Source: Flammeovirgaceae bacterium (lineage in GTDB: Bacteria; Bacteroidota; Bacteroidia; Cytophagales; Cyclobacteriaceae). From it: 64,000 nt of DNA. The position numbers and the translations under genes are program-made. Within the stretch, counting starts at the first letter, position 1. Every line of letters begins with the position of its first letter. Of the stretch, positions 34,305 through 44,016 are shown in pieces. The stretch covers positions 1 to 64,000 of the forward strand of contig JAJTGY010000016.1 in the NCBI GenBank assembly GCA_021298015.1, given 5' to 3'. The notes under the pieces are model-generated. The model saw only the letters and a program-made list of their open reading frames with translations, did no database searches and was not told the origin of the DNA.

Positions 34305-37300
34305 TCACGACTGGTTCTCTGCTGACTTCACCCGCGGAGGAATTAACTTGTATACCACCGGGGTTACCACCCGGCTCAGCAGAGTAGAGCTGATCAACCC
34401 GCCAATGAGCACAATGGCCAGGGGCGAAATCAGCGGGTTCGATGACCAGGCAATGGGTAACAACCCGCCAATGGCCGTAAGCGATGTGAGAATGATCGGG
34501 AGAAAACGCACTTCACCGGCTTCCCGAATGGCTTGTTCCAGACCCTTGCCCTGTTCGCGCAAGTGGTTGGTAAAGTCGACCAGCAAGATGGTGTTCTTCA
34601 CTTCAATGCCGGCCAGTGCTATCAAGCCCACCACAGCTACAAACGAAAGCGAGTTGCCGGTGACCAACAGTGCCAGTACGGCACCGACAATACCCAGCGG
34701 TATGACCGACAAAACGATGAGCGTACTTTTAAATGTGCCGAATTCCAGAATGAGCACGGCAAAAAAAAGGAACACCGTAATGATAATCACGCTTTCAAAA
34801 CCACCAAACGATTCTTGCCGGCTTTCGACCTCACCGCCCATGCCGTAACTGTACCCGGCCGGCAGCGGCATCTTCTCCAATTGACCAATCACGTCATTCA
34901 GCACATTGCTGACCAGAAAATTTTTGTCCACGTAGGCGGTAACGGCCACCATTCTGATTTTATCGAAGTGATTAATGTTGAGGGGCGATGCCTCCAGTTT
35001 GAAATCGGCCACCTGCCGAAGCGGTATCGCCCTGCCCTGCTGGTTGTTGACAAAAAGATTTTCCAAGGCGTCAAGTGTGGGGGTGCCGGCATTTCCTTTG
35101 GTTAATACGATGCTGACATCTTCGCCATTGTCATTCGAGAATTTGCCCACGTTCAATCCGGCCACGGCCAGGCGCACGGTGCGGTCAATACTAACCGTGG
35201 GTACACCCAACATCTGCGCCTTCTCTTTATTAATGTCCACTTGGATATCGGACTTCAGGTGCTCCACGGGGTTGCTGATGTAAATGGTGCCTTCCGTACT
35301 CGCCAGCATCGCCTCCACCCGCGCGGCCAGTGAGCGCAACGTGTCCAGGTTGTCGCCAAACAAGCGCACCTCTACCGGGGCGTTGATGGGCGGGCCCTGT
35401 TCAAAGTTTTTGACTTCTACTTTCGCGCCCGGGTAGGGTGTCCACTTGTTGCGCAACTCGTCAATAAGTTCCAGCTTGGCTTCAGCCGAAGTGTTCTCGT
35501 CAAGCTGAACAAAAATCTGGGAGAAGTCGGTGCGCTCATTTTCGGGTATCACATTATAGTAGATGCGGGGGTTGCCTTTGCCTACGTTGGTAGCATAGAA
35601 CTGCACCTGTTCATGCTGAGCCAATTCAGTTTCCACCTGGCGGGTAACGCTGTCGGTATAATCGAGGTTGGATTGCAGCGGGGTCCTGATCTCGACTAAA
35701 AACTGGGGCTTTTCACTGGCGGGGAATAAACTAAAACCAATGACCGGAAAGAGTTGAAGCGACCCTCCGAAAATCAACACGGCCACACCCACTGTCCACC
35801 ACGGCTTGTCCAACGCCTTATCGAGCAGGCGGGCATAGCTGCCATGAATCAATTTCTTCAACCCGCGCATGAACAGGTTACCGTCCGGGTGCCCGTGCAC
35901 TTCTTTCAGCAACCGGCTGGAGAGAAAAGGAATGATGGTGAGGGACACCACCATAGAGGCGAGCACCGAGGTAATTACGCCCATCGGCAACGAGCGAATA
36001 AATTCTCCGGCCCCCTCCGGTAGAAAGACCAGGGGCAAAAAGGCAATGATCAGCGTGGCCGTACAGCCAATTACGGCAATGCCAATTTGCTGTGTCGCCT
36101 TCAGCGTAGCCTCCAGTCGGGAATGTCCTTCGCGCAACCACCGTTCGATGTTTTCCACTACCACAATGCTGTCATCCACCAATAAACCCAGCGCCACCAC
36201 CAGGCCCACAATGCTGAGTTGGTTCAGGCTGTAGCCCATGGCGTTCATCAGCACAATGCCAATGGCCAGCGACAGCGGAATCGAGATCATCACAATGATG
36301 GCCGCGCGTTGGCCCAGCGGTAAAAGTGTGATAGCCACCAGCAGAATGGCAATGGCAAAATCGACACCAAGGCCACCCAACCGCTTGTTCACGTTGTTGG
36401 CCTGATCGAAATGATGGACCAGATCAATGTTGGCCGGCAGCGAACTCTTGAATTTTTCAATCACCGGGGTGTACACCTTTTGCGTTTTGGTAATGTTCTC
36501 ACCTGACTTCTGAGCGGCTGTGATGAACACACTGCGGTATCCGTTCAGGCGCGTGATGTGTGCCTCATCTTCAAAGCTGCTGTACACGTCAGCGATGTCG
36601 CCCAGGGTAATGTTTCGGCCGTTGGCGGAATACACAATCGTCTGGCGTACCTCATTTGTGGTGCGGTAGTTGCCGCTGGTTTTGATGTTGAATGATTTGG
36701 TGCCCGCATTGAGGTTGCCCCCGGGTATGTTGGCAATCTCGCTTTGTAAACTGCCGACCACCGCATCCAGCGGAATACGGGCCTGCGCCATTTTATCCAG
36801 CCTGAGGTCAACGCGCACCACGGGGTCGGGCAATCCGTGGATATCTACCTTTTTTAGTTGCTTGATCTGTTCCAGTTGATCCTGAAGATTCTCGGCATAC
36901 TTTTTCAACACTTCGCGCGATGCACTTTCAGATACCAGCGCGATTTGAATGATGTTGACATCTGAAGGGGTAAATTTGCGCACTTCAAGGCTGGCAATGT
37001 TGGCGGGTAATTCGCTGCGCAAGGCATTCACCTCACGCACCAACTCACTGTACTTTTCGTCAACATCGCTTTCGTAGGTATACTCGACAAAGATCACAAC
37101 CACACCGTCACTAATGGTCGTATTAATGCGTTTCAGATCTTCCAATTCGGATATCTCCCGCTCCAGCGGTTCGGCAATCAGCTCCTCCATGTCTTTGGGA
37201 CTGGTGCCCGGATACACCACCACAATGGGAAACTGTGGCGCATGCAATTCAGGATCTTCCGAGCGGGGCATGTTCAGAATGGTCGTGACGCCCAGCGCGA

Positions 37301-37364
37301 TCACCATCAGGAAAATGACCAGCGTGAACTGATAGTTTTTGACCGCGTAATCTGAAATCTTCAT
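34305..37364 (-). CDS. RND efflux permease (AcrB/HAE1 type)
   Basis: 1019 residues with the twelve-helix, two-loop RND plan: helix 1 at 14-32 (FTLVIFLMVIALGVTTIL), the paired helix-4 aspartates in LLVDDSIVVVENIER needed for proton relay, and closing helices with ALAGIEVKNTILLVDFTN. It exports drugs, detergents or lipids from periplasm through the TolC-like channel. It is the last gene of the tetR operon, 32 bases after the adaptor. The substrate is unknown. Confidence 0.95.
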   Translation of the reverse strand: MKISDYAVKNYQFTLVIFLMVIALGVTTILNMPRSEDPELHAPQFPIVVVYPGTSPKDMEELIAEPLEREISELEDLKRINTTISDGVVVIFVEYTYESDVDEKYSELVREVNALRSELPANIASLEVRKFTPSDVNIIQIALVSESASREVLKKYAENLQDQLEQIKQLKKVDIHGLPDPVVRVDLRLDKMAQARIPLDAVVGSLQSEIANIPGGNLNAGTKSFNIKTSGNYRTTNEVRQTIVYSANGRNITLGDIADVYSSFEDEAHITRLNGYRSVFITAAQKSGENITKTQKVYTPVIEKFKSSLPANIDLVHHFDQANNVNKRLGGLGVDFAIAILLVAITLLPLGQRAAIIVMISIPLSLAIGIVLMNAMGYSLNQLSIVGLVVALGLLVDDSIVVVENIERWLREGHSRLEATLKATQQIGIAVIGCTATLIIAFLPLVFLPEGAGEFIRSLPMGVITSVLASMVVSLTIIPFLSSRLLKEVHGHPDGNLFMRGLKKLIHGSYARLLDKALDKPWWTVGVAVLIFGGSLQLFPVIGFSLFPASEKPQFLVEIRTPLQSNLDYTDSVTRQVETELAQHEQVQFYATNVGKGNPRIYYNVIPENERTDFSQIFVQLDENTSAEAKLELIDELRNKWTPYPGAKVEVKNFEQGPPINAPVEVRLFGDNLDTLRSLAARVEAMLASTEGTIYISNPVEHLKSDIQVDINKEKAQMLGVPTVSIDRTVRLAVAGLNVGKFSNDNGEDVSIVLTKGNAGTPTLDALENLFVNNQQGRAIPLRQVADFKLEASPLNINHFDKIRMVAVTAYVDKNFLVSNVLNDVIGQLEKMPLPAGYSYGMGGEVESRQESFGGFESVIIITVFLFFAVLILEFGTFKSTLIVLSVIPLGIVGAVLALLVTGNSLSFVAVVGLIALAGIEVKNTILLVDFTNHLREQGKGLEQAIREAGEVRFLPIILTSLTAIGGLLPIAWSSNPLISPLAIVLIGGLISSTLLSRVVTPVVYKLIPPRVKSAENQS

Positions 37365-37396
37365 AAATGAATAATTAGCGTGAGGGACAAAAAAGT

Positions 37397-38437
37397 CTAC
37401 GGCAGAACCGAAATCAGAGAACCATCCTTCAGATAGGCACTGCCGCTGATGATTAGCGTACGGGCCTGTTCCAGCCCGCCAACGAGAATCACTTTATCCT
37501 TTTCAATGCGACCGATAACAACAGGGACTTTTTTGGCTGTTTGTTTGTCATCCGTCACGAAAACATAGCCCGATTGGGCATTGCCATCCAGCAAGGCCTC
37601 ATAAGGGATTTGCCAGGCGGCCTGACTGCGCGAGGCCGATATGGTGGCTTTACCAAACAACCCGGCTGCCAGGCTTTTCGGATTCTCTATAGTTAGTTCC
37701 AGAACAAACGCACCACTGCTGGCATCGGTGCCTTCTGACTTTCGTGTGACGCGGGCTTTGAAGGATTGATCCGGCAGTGCATCGGTGGTGACAAAAGCCA
37801 TGTCGCCAACTTGCACTGCGGCCCACTCCCGATCACTAACGCCTGTTTTTAACAGCCATTGTCCCCGGCCGGCACCATTGGTGAGTAGTACGGGGGTGCC
37901 CGGGGATATCACTTGTCCTTCGCTGGCCAGTTTTTGCAACACAAAGCCGTTGCTCACGGCACGGATTTCCGAGTACGAGCGGTTGAAGTTTGCGGCATCC
38001 AGTTGTTGTGATGCCACCTCCATGCCGGTTCGCGCATTTTGATATTGCTCCAGGGTGGCTACACTGTCACGGTAGAGGTTTTCCACACGGGCGAAGTCGC
38101 GCTTCGCTTTGTCGAAAGCTAACCGGGCCTGTGCTACCTCCGCCTCGATTTCGGTAAGGTTAAGGCGCGCCAGCAATTGCCCGCTGCGCACGGCATCGCC
38201 TTCCCGAACAAAAAGCTTCTCAATGACGCCCCCTGTTTTAAAAGCGAGGTAGGTTTCATCATCGGTGGTGAATTGCCCGGAGGTTTGAATGCTGATGGTC
38301 TGGATTTCTTTAACCAGGGGTTGCACACGCACCGGCACACGCTCGGTTACGCGCGGTGTTTTGGCTTGCTTGCCATTGCCATCGCTGCAACTTTGTGCCA
38401 TAACAGCCAGTGCAAAGAAGAAAAGGATATTTTTCAT
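37397..38437 (-). CDS. RND efflux periplasmic adaptor (HlyD/AcrA family), lipoprotein
   Basis: 346 residues. Lipoprotein signal with Cys17 (MAQSCSDGN). The lipoyl half motifs (VIEKLFVREGDAVRSGQLLA and VLQKLASEGQVISPGTPVLL) frame a short helical hairpin (LNLTEIEAEVAQARLAFDKA), followed by the beta-barrel and membrane-proximal domains. It bridges the inner-membrane pump and the outer-membrane channel. 18 bases after the tolC stop. Confidence 0.93.
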   Translation of the reverse strand: MKNILFFFALAVMAQSCSDGNGKQAKTPRVTERVPVRVQPLVKEIQTISIQTSGQFTTDDETYLAFKTGGVIEKLFVREGDAVRSGQLLARLNLTEIEAEVAQARLAFDKAKRDFARVENLYRDSVATLEQYQNARTGMEVASQQLDAANFNRSYSEIRAVSNGFVLQKLASEGQVISPGTPVLLTNGAGRGQWLLKTGVSDREWAAVQVGDMAFVTTDALPDQSFKARVTRKSEGTDASSGAFVLELTIENPKSLAAGLFGKATISASRSQAAWQIPYEALLDGNAQSGYVFVTDDKQTAKKVPVVIGRIEKDKVILVGGLEQARTLIISGSAYLKDGSLISVLP

Positions 38438-38455
38438 GATTCGCAGATGTTTCGT

Positions 38456-39811
38456 CTAGTTCAACGGGTAGGAGGCCATTTCGCGTTCGAGGCTGGCTTC
38501 GGCCACCAATACTCTATACAGATTGACACGCACCAGCAGTTCGGCACTGGTCAGTTGATTGCGCGCATCCACCGCCTCAATGAAGGTGTTGACGCCTTCT
38601 TTGTAACCCTTCTCGATTAAACGCTGGTAACTTTGCGCAGCTTCCAGTTGCTTTAGGGCCGACTGGTAATTTTGAAAGGCACTGACCAGCGCATTCCGCG
38701 ACACTTCGGTCGAGAGGCGCAGTTGCCGGTTGACTTGATCTACGTTGAGTTCCGCGTTTCTCACGTCAAGCCGCGACTGAGAAATTCTATGCCGATTCGT
38801 GAACCCGGAAAAGAGCGGCATCTCAAGTTGAAAGCCGTAAAGATAATAGTTGGCTTTGCTGGAGTATTCCATGTTTTCGGCCTGCGCCCCCAAGTCCACA
38901 AAGCCGCTGACGCGGGGTGCCCAGAACAGCTTGTTCATTTTCAACACCTGTTGGTTGAGCTCTTGAGCCGTTTTAATCTGCAGCAACTCTTCGCGTTGCG
39001 TGGGTACGGCATCCTCGGCCAGCAGGGTCGTAACCGTGCTCAGCTCGGGCACAAAATCTGTGTTGATCTCCTCCGTGCCCTCACGGTTAAGCAAAAAGTT
39101 GAAATACAACCGGCCATTTTCGACCTGCCGCTCGGCATCCACCAGTTGTGCTTTGATATTTTCAATTTCGGCTTGCGAACGAAGCACGTAGGCGGGCAAC
39201 CCTTTGCCGTTGGCCAGCAACGCCTCGTTGACACGCTTGCCCTCCTGCGCCCGCGTGAGTGCGCTCTGGTAAATCACAACACCTTCGCGGGCGCTCAGGT
39301 AATTGAAGTAGGCCACTTTGATGTTGCGAACCAATTCCCGCTGGTACACCTGAACTTCGTATTCCTGCAACAGCACTTGCTGCCCCCTGATCTTCTTGTT
39401 GTAAATCAAATCCGTATTCAGCAACGGCATGGACGTTCGCGCACGGACATCGTAAAAGTTGCGCGGAAAAAAGTTTGTGTTGACGTTTTCCATACGCGGA
39501 AACTGGTCGGAAGCCGTGAGCTGGTTCAGCGTGGTGTACACGGGGTTCATGATATCGCCTATGGGAAAGCTGATGCTTCGGCCGCCTTCACCGCTGGTGA
39601 AGTTGCCCAGTAGCGATACGGAAGGCGCAAACATGCCATTGGCCATTTTTAACGATAGCAGGGCCATTTCCAGGCTGATGCTCTTTTGCTGCACCACAAT
39701 GTTTCGCTCCAGCCCCTGGCGAACATAACTGTCCAAAGCATCGGGGCTTTGGGCTTGTGCAAAGCCGCCCATCAAAAGCCCTAGAAAAAGTAGAAAAAAT
39801 GCCGTTTTCAT
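38456..39811 (-). CDS. TolC-family outer-membrane efflux channel
   Basis: 451 residues from the ATG at 39811; the frame's GTG at 39820 is less likely. A signal peptide ends GGFAQAQ. Two TolC repeats of alternating beta strands and long helices are visible (LDSYVRQGLERNIVVQQKSI; YLYGFQLEMPLFSGFTNRHR). It forms the outer-membrane exit duct for the RND pump. It sits 11 bases behind tetR. Confidence 0.92.
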   Translation of the reverse strand: MKTAFFLLFLGLLMGGFAQAQSPDALDSYVRQGLERNIVVQQKSISLEMALLSLKMANGMFAPSVSLLGNFTSGEGGRSISFPIGDIMNPVYTTLNQLTASDQFPRMENVNTNFFPRNFYDVRARTSMPLLNTDLIYNKKIRGQQVLLQEYEVQVYQRELVRNIKVAYFNYLSAREGVVIYQSALTRAQEGKRVNEALLANGKGLPAYVLRSQAEIENIKAQLVDAERQVENGRLYFNFLLNREGTEEINTDFVPELSTVTTLLAEDAVPTQREELLQIKTAQELNQQVLKMNKLFWAPRVSGFVDLGAQAENMEYSSKANYYLYGFQLEMPLFSGFTNRHRISQSRLDVRNAELNVDQVNRQLRLSTEVSRNALVSAFQNYQSALKQLEAAQSYQRLIEKGYKEGVNTFIEAVDARNQLTSAELLVRVNLYRVLVAEASLEREMASYPLN

Positions 39812-39813
39812 TA

Positions 39814-39826
39814 TGAACACTGTTAA
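39814..39826. promoter_or_regulatory. Possible second TetR half-site at the tetR-tolC junction
   Basis: TGAACACTGTTAA shares 12 of 13 bases with the centre of the perfect palindrome upstream of tetR. It covers the tetR stop codon and the spacer before tolC. It could let the regulator touch the downstream genes separately, or be chance. Confidence 0.35.
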
Positions 39827-40482
39827 GTTATTGTAATATTTTTTTGGTGCTTAATCTGTTCTAACATCTTCACTAATTCTTCGTAGGCGTTGGTCAGGAG
39901 CAGATCGATATCCATACCGCTGTTGCGCACAAGGCCCACATGACCCAAATGGCCGCTGGTGCGCAGTGTGCACAAACCGTGCATGGTACTCCAGATCACA
40001 AAGGATATATTGGCGGTGTGAAGGTTTTTGAAATACCCCTTCTGCTGGCATTCGGCAACCGTGCGCAACAAAATATCGAATGCCCGGTCACCTTCATCCC
40101 AATCCTGGGCCGCGCAGCTCTCCACGTGTTGCAGGGGCTCCTCCATCACTAACATAAGCTTGTATGTATCCTGATTTTCCTGGGCAAAACGGATATAGGC
40201 ACGCCCCATGGCCTTCAGGCGTTCGAAAGGATCGGTGACGCCCTTCAGCACACCAAAGTAGTCGATCAACAATTTAAATCCCTCCCGGTGCAAGTCAAAA
40301 ATGATCTCATTTTTGTCTTTGTAATAGAGGTAAATCGTAGCCGGAGAGTATTCAATCTTCTCGGCAATGTTGCGAATAGACGTTGACTCCCAACCGCGCT
40401 CGGTGAATAACTCACGGGCTGCCGTCAGGATGTCCTTTTTCAGCTCTTCCTTGTGCCGTTGCTTTCGTTCGACCACACCCAT
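39823..40482 (-). CDS. TetR/AcrR-family repressor of the efflux operon
   Basis: 219 residues from the ATG at 40482. N-terminal HTH of the family: ILTAARELFTERGWESTSIR and IAEKIEYSPATIYLYYKDKN. The C-terminal ligand domain is helical and not assignable (TetR_C-type; LKAMGRAYIRFAQENQDTYK). It is the first gene of the operon, so by position and operator it represses itself and the pump until a substrate binds. An upstream in-frame start at 40518 would overlap the operator and is not preferred. Confidence 0.92.
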   Translation of the reverse strand: MGVVERKQRHKEELKKDILTAARELFTERGWESTSIRNIAEKIEYSPATIYLYYKDKNEIIFDLHREGFKLLIDYFGVLKGVTDPFERLKAMGRAYIRFAQENQDTYKLMLVMEEPLQHVESCAAQDWDEGDRAFDILLRTVAECQQKGYFKNLHTANISFVIWSTMHGLCTLRTSGHLGHVGLVRNSGMDIDLLLTNAYEELVKMLEQIKHQKNITIT

Positions 40483-40502
40483 CGTTTTGTCTTGCGTGTA
40501 CG

Positions 40503-40528
40503 CAAACTTACTGAACACTGTTCAGTAA
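40503..40528 (-). promoter_or_regulatory. Palindromic operator overlapping a promoter -7 element, for the tetR-efflux operon
   Basis: TTACTGAACA-C-TGTTCAGTAA (40508-40528) is a perfect inverted repeat with 10-base arms and one centre base. On the minus strand its end merges into TAAGTTTG (40510-40503), which fits the Bacteroidota -7 consensus TAnnTTTG; no clear -33 TTG is seen. The site starts 26 bases before the tetR ATG. A repressor dimer here would block the promoter. It is also 99 bases upstream of the divergent GMC gene. Confidence 0.8.
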
Positions 40529-40626
40529 ATCATGAAGTTTTTCCGGATTTTTTTGAAAGCCCACATTTTGGCCGGATTTCCATGCTTTTGGCGCGGCACT
40601 CCTGCCGGATTGACTTACCTTGGGGC

Positions 40627-42246
40627 ATGACCTACGACTTTATCATTGTCGGTGCCGGTTCGGCAGGTTGTGTTTTGGCGAATCGCCTTTCGGTCGATCC
40701 GGCCCACACGGTGCTGTTGCTGGAAGTGGGTGGTAAAGACAAAAACCCGCTGATCCACATCCCGGGTGGATATATGAATCTACATCACTCCTCCGTGGAT
40801 TGGGGTTGTTACTATACCGTGCCCCAACCCCATCTAAAAAACCGCAAAATTTATCATCCGCGCGGCAAGGTGTTGGGCGGCAGCAGTTCAACCAATGCCA
40901 TGGCCTACATCCGCGGGCAACGCGAAGATTATGACCATTGGGCCTTGCTCGGCTGCGAAGGCTGGGGATACAATGATGTGTTGCCGTACTTCCGCAAGTC
41001 CGAACACAACGAGCAGTTTGAAGACACCTTCCATGCACGCGGAGGTGAGATGAACGTGACTCAAGCCTATTGGCATCACACCCCGCTGGGTACCGCCTTC
41101 ATTGAGGCATGTGCCGAGGCCGGCATTCCCCGCAATAACGATGTCAATGGCGAGCGGCAGGAAGGCGTGGGCTGGTTTCAGTACACCATGAAAGCTGCGA
41201 AGCGCCAGAGTGCGGCACGGGCATTTTTGGTGCCTGTATTGGAACGCAAGAACCTGACGGTGATAACCGGGGCTCAATGCAAGCGCATTTTGATTGATCG
41301 CGACCGGGCCACCGGTGTTGAATTTAAGACGGGCACCAGCAGCACGTTGGTTGCGCGGGCACAGCGCGAAGTGATTTTGTGCGCAGGGGCGTTTGAATCA
41401 CCCAAGCTGCTCATGCTATCCGGCATTGGCGCGCGCGAAGAACTCGGCCGCCATGGCATTGACGTAAAAAAAGAGTTGCCGGGTGTCGGCCAAAACCTGC
41501 ACGATCATTTGTTCTTTCCGGTAAGCAGCCTGTGCCATCAGCCGATTAGTAATAATCATTACCTGCCGCTGTACCGCCAGGCTTTTCAAGTCGTGAATTA
41601 CCTGATCAACAAGCGTGGGCCGCTTTCGATCGGGCCGCTGGAAGCCGTGGCTTTTCTGAAATCGTCATCCGGGTTGCCCACGCCCGATCTGCAATTTCAG
41701 TTTACGCCCACGAATGCCGGTATTGATCGCGTAGTGGACATCTATGACCTCAACACCTTTCCGCATGTAGATGGGTACACGATACTGCCAACCCAGGTGC
41801 GGCCGAAGAGCCGGGGCCGCGTGGCCCTGGCCAGCATTCATGAAAATGATCCCCCCGTCATCGATCCACGCTACCTCAGCGAGGATGACGACAAAAAAAT
41901 TATGATAGCCGGTGGGCGCAAAGCACGCGAAGTATTGGAGGCCACCGCTTTTGACAAGTTCCGAATACGCACGCACCTGCCGGCTCAGCATTCGTCAGAC
42001 GATGATTGGTTGCAGTACATCGCCCAATCGGCCGAGTGTGTCTATCATCCGGTGGGCACGTGTAAAATGGGCACTGATGAAGGGGCTGTAGTTGATTCGC
42101 AGTTGCGCGTGCGGGGCGTGGAGAAACTTCGCGTGGCCGATGCCAGCGTGATGCCCCGCATCAGCAGCGGCAATACCAATGCGCCCACGATTATGATTGC
42201 CGAAAAGGCCGCGGATATGATTTTACAAACCCTAACTTTGGGCTGA
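40627..42246 (+). CDS. GMC oxidoreductase, choline-dehydrogenase-like
   Basis: 539 residues from the ATG at 40627, where MTYDFIIVGAGSAGCVLANR opens the FAD Rossmann fold; the longer frame adds non-family sequence. GMC signature GKVLGGSSSTNAMAYIRGQ near 80-97, and the active-site pair His474 (VYHPVGTCKMG) and Asn518 (GNTNAP). It oxidises alcohols with FAD; choline or a polyol/aromatic alcohol is possible. The maoC gene follows 1 base after its stop, so they form an operon. Confidence 0.9.
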   Translation: MTYDFIIVGAGSAGCVLANRLSVDPAHTVLLLEVGGKDKNPLIHIPGGYMNLHHSSVDWGCYYTVPQPHLKNRKIYHPRGKVLGGSSSTNAMAYIRGQREDYDHWALLGCEGWGYNDVLPYFRKSEHNEQFEDTFHARGGEMNVTQAYWHHTPLGTAFIEACAEAGIPRNNDVNGERQEGVGWFQYTMKAAKRQSAARAFLVPVLERKNLTVITGAQCKRILIDRDRATGVEFKTGTSSTLVARAQREVILCAGAFESPKLLMLSGIGAREELGRHGIDVKKELPGVGQNLHDHLFFPVSSLCHQPISNNHYLPLYRQAFQVVNYLINKRGPLSIGPLEAVAFLKSSSGLPTPDLQFQFTPTNAGIDRVVDIYDLNTFPHVDGYTILPTQVRPKSRGRVALASIHENDPPVIDPRYLSEDDDKKIMIAGGRKAREVLEATAFDKFRIRTHLPAQHSSDDDWLQYIAQSAECVYHPVGTCKMGTDEGAVVDSQLRVRGVEKLRVADASVMPRISSGNTNAPTIMIAEKAADMILQTLTLG

Positions 42247-42247
42247 T

Positions 42248-42712
42248 ATGGCAAAAGTCGTCATCAACAGCTTTCAGGAGTTTCTGCAATACACCGGAAA
42301 GGAAATCGGGGTATCGGACTATTTGATCATCACGCAGGAGCAAATCAATGAATTCGCCCATGCCACCCACGACCACCAGTGGATCCACACCGACCCGCAG
42401 CGGGCCGCAGCGGAAAGTCAGTTCAAAAGCACCATCGCACACGGCTACCTGACACTGTCGCTGGTACCCCATTTCTGGTACGAAGTAGCCGAGGTCAACA
42501 ATGTCAAAATGCTGGTGAACTACGGCATTGAGAACTTGCGCTTCAACCAGCCGGTGTTGGTCAATCAGGCCGTGCGCATGCGGGTAAAGCTGAGAGCGCT
42601 GACTGACCTTCGGGGTATCGCGAAAGCCGAGATGGACGTGGTATTGGAAATCTTCGAAAACCCCAAGCCGGCCTTTACTGCCACCATCGTATTTTTGTAC
42701 CACTTCAAATAA
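42248..42712 (+). CDS. MaoC-family (R)-specific enoyl-CoA hydratase-like protein
   Basis: 154 residues, hot-dog fold. The hydratase catalytic pair region is intact: FAHATHDHQWIHTDPQRA (Asp/His) and FKSTIAHGYLTLSLVPHFWY. MaoC enzymes hydrate enoyl-CoA in fatty-acid or polyhydroxyalkanoate metabolism. It follows the GMC gene by one base. The stretch to the next gene (42713-42768) shows nothing. Confidence 0.9.
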   Translation: MAKVVINSFQEFLQYTGKEIGVSDYLIITQEQINEFAHATHDHQWIHTDPQRAAAESQFKSTIAHGYLTLSLVPHFWYEVAEVNNVKMLVNYGIENLRFNQPVLVNQAVRMRVKLRALTDLRGIAKAEMDVVLEIFENPKPAFTATIVFLYHFK

Positions 42713-42768
42713 GTCGATTTAACAGGCATAAAATACAGGAAACCTAAACAAGAAATTGCTTTGTCAAA

Positions 42769-44016
42769 ATGCTCTACAAGCTAAAGATAAGTCGATTCAA
42801 GAGCATCGAAAACGCTGATCTCGAATTTGCGATGCTGAATTTTTTTATTGGCACAAACGCAAGTGGAAAAAGTAATTTTTTTGATGCCCTGCGGGTTCTA
42901 CAGGGCATAGGGTATGGATTTACCATACAGGAAATTTTTCATGGTAAGGCGAAGACCTCAAGCAGCATTGAGTGGGATGGAATAAGGGGAGGGGGCGATG
43001 TGGCAGTTTACAAAGCAAAAGAGGGAAAAAGGGGACGTCCAACAATGCCTGATGCAAAAGATACTTTTGCATTCGAGGCAACCTACAAGTTTGATGACAA
43101 GGAGTACTGGTATTCTGCCAAAATTAACCCCTCGAAAGGTATAGTCGCTCACGAAGCATTTAGCTACAAAGACGCTTCAGGCTGGCATAATGTTTTTGAA
43201 GCTATTGAGGCAAATCTTACAACCAGAGTGATTAAAGCAAAGATTTTTAGCGGCAGCAAGGGCAAGGCTCCACACTTCACTTTTAATCGACATATCCCGG
43301 TAATTCATCAAATACAAGACCTTAAACCGGGGGAGTTTCCTTTTGAACACCGCGATGCCATCCAGAGGGCTGTTGAGCTTTTGCAAGACACACAAAAGCT
43401 TGATCTGGTTCCCACGGTATTGCGCGAATATTCCAGACAACTCCAGACGGAACGAATTGGGGAGCATGGGGAAAACTTTGCCGCGTTGGTCAAGTCTATC
43501 CTTTCAGACACTACAAAACGCGAAGCCTTTAATGCATGGCTTAGAAAGCTGACACCGAACGATCTTGATGAGGCAATCATTAAAAAAGGAGCACTTGGAG
43601 AGCCTATCTTCGGTGTTACCGAGGGAAGAAATGAGATTCTAGCTCCGCAGCTTTCGGATGGTACACTAAGATTCGCTGCGCTAACTGCTGCGCTGTTCCA
43701 AGCCGCGGCACCACATATCTTGTTGCTTGAAGAGGTTGATAACGGAATACATCCAACACGATTGCGTTTACTGGTGGAACTTCTAATAGCTCGCGCTGCG
43801 AAAGGCTCATCTCAGATTTTCATAACTACTCATTCGCCAATCGTGTTGACTTGGCTTGACCCAAAATCATATGATTGGATTTTTCATTGCTCTCGCACTG
43901 CAAAGGGGGCGTCAGTGATTCAGCCTGTCACGCAAATTCCCAATTTTTCAGAACTTACTAGAAAGCAGCCGTTCGGAGAATTGTTTACTGAGGGTTGGAT
44001 TGAGAATAGTCTATGA
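42769..44016 (+). CDS. AAA/ABC-type ATPase (AAA_21), likely anti-phage module subunit
   Basis: 415 residues. Walker A GTNASGKS at 28-35, the signature-like LSDGTLRFAAL at 295-305, Walker B ILLLEEVD at 317-324 and the switch histidine in FITTHSPIVL. The insert between Walker A and the signature is about 260 residues, as in the RecF/OLD-type ATPases of PARIS, AbiL and related two-gene defence systems. The next gene overlaps by 4 bases and is Toprim-like. The pair is AT-richer than maoC and ridA on either side, suggesting transfer. Function in defence is inferred. Confidence 0.85.
   Translation: MLYKLKISRFKSIENADLEFAMLNFFIGTNASGKSNFFDALRVLQGIGYGFTIQEIFHGKAKTSSSIEWDGIRGGGDVAVYKAKEGKRGRPTMPDAKDTFAFEATYKFDDKEYWYSAKINPSKGIVAHEAFSYKDASGWHNVFEAIEANLTTRVIKAKIFSGSKGKAPHFTFNRHIPVIHQIQDLKPGEFPFEHRDAIQRAVELLQDTQKLDLVPTVLREYSRQLQTERIGEHGENFAALVKSILSDTTKREAFNAWLRKLTPNDLDEAIIKKGALGEPIFGVTEGRNEILAPQLSDGTLRFAALTAALFQAAAPHILLLEEVDNGIHPTRLRLLVELLIARAAKGSSQIFITTHSPIVLTWLDPKSYDWIFHCSRTAKGASVIQPVTQIPNFSELTRKQPFGELFTEGWIENSL

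Noticed and set aside
40453-40626. 58-residue N-terminal extension of the choline-dehydrogenase-like GMC protein
   Set aside because: It would cross the tetR gene start and the operator; the FAD motif begins right after the ATG at 40627.
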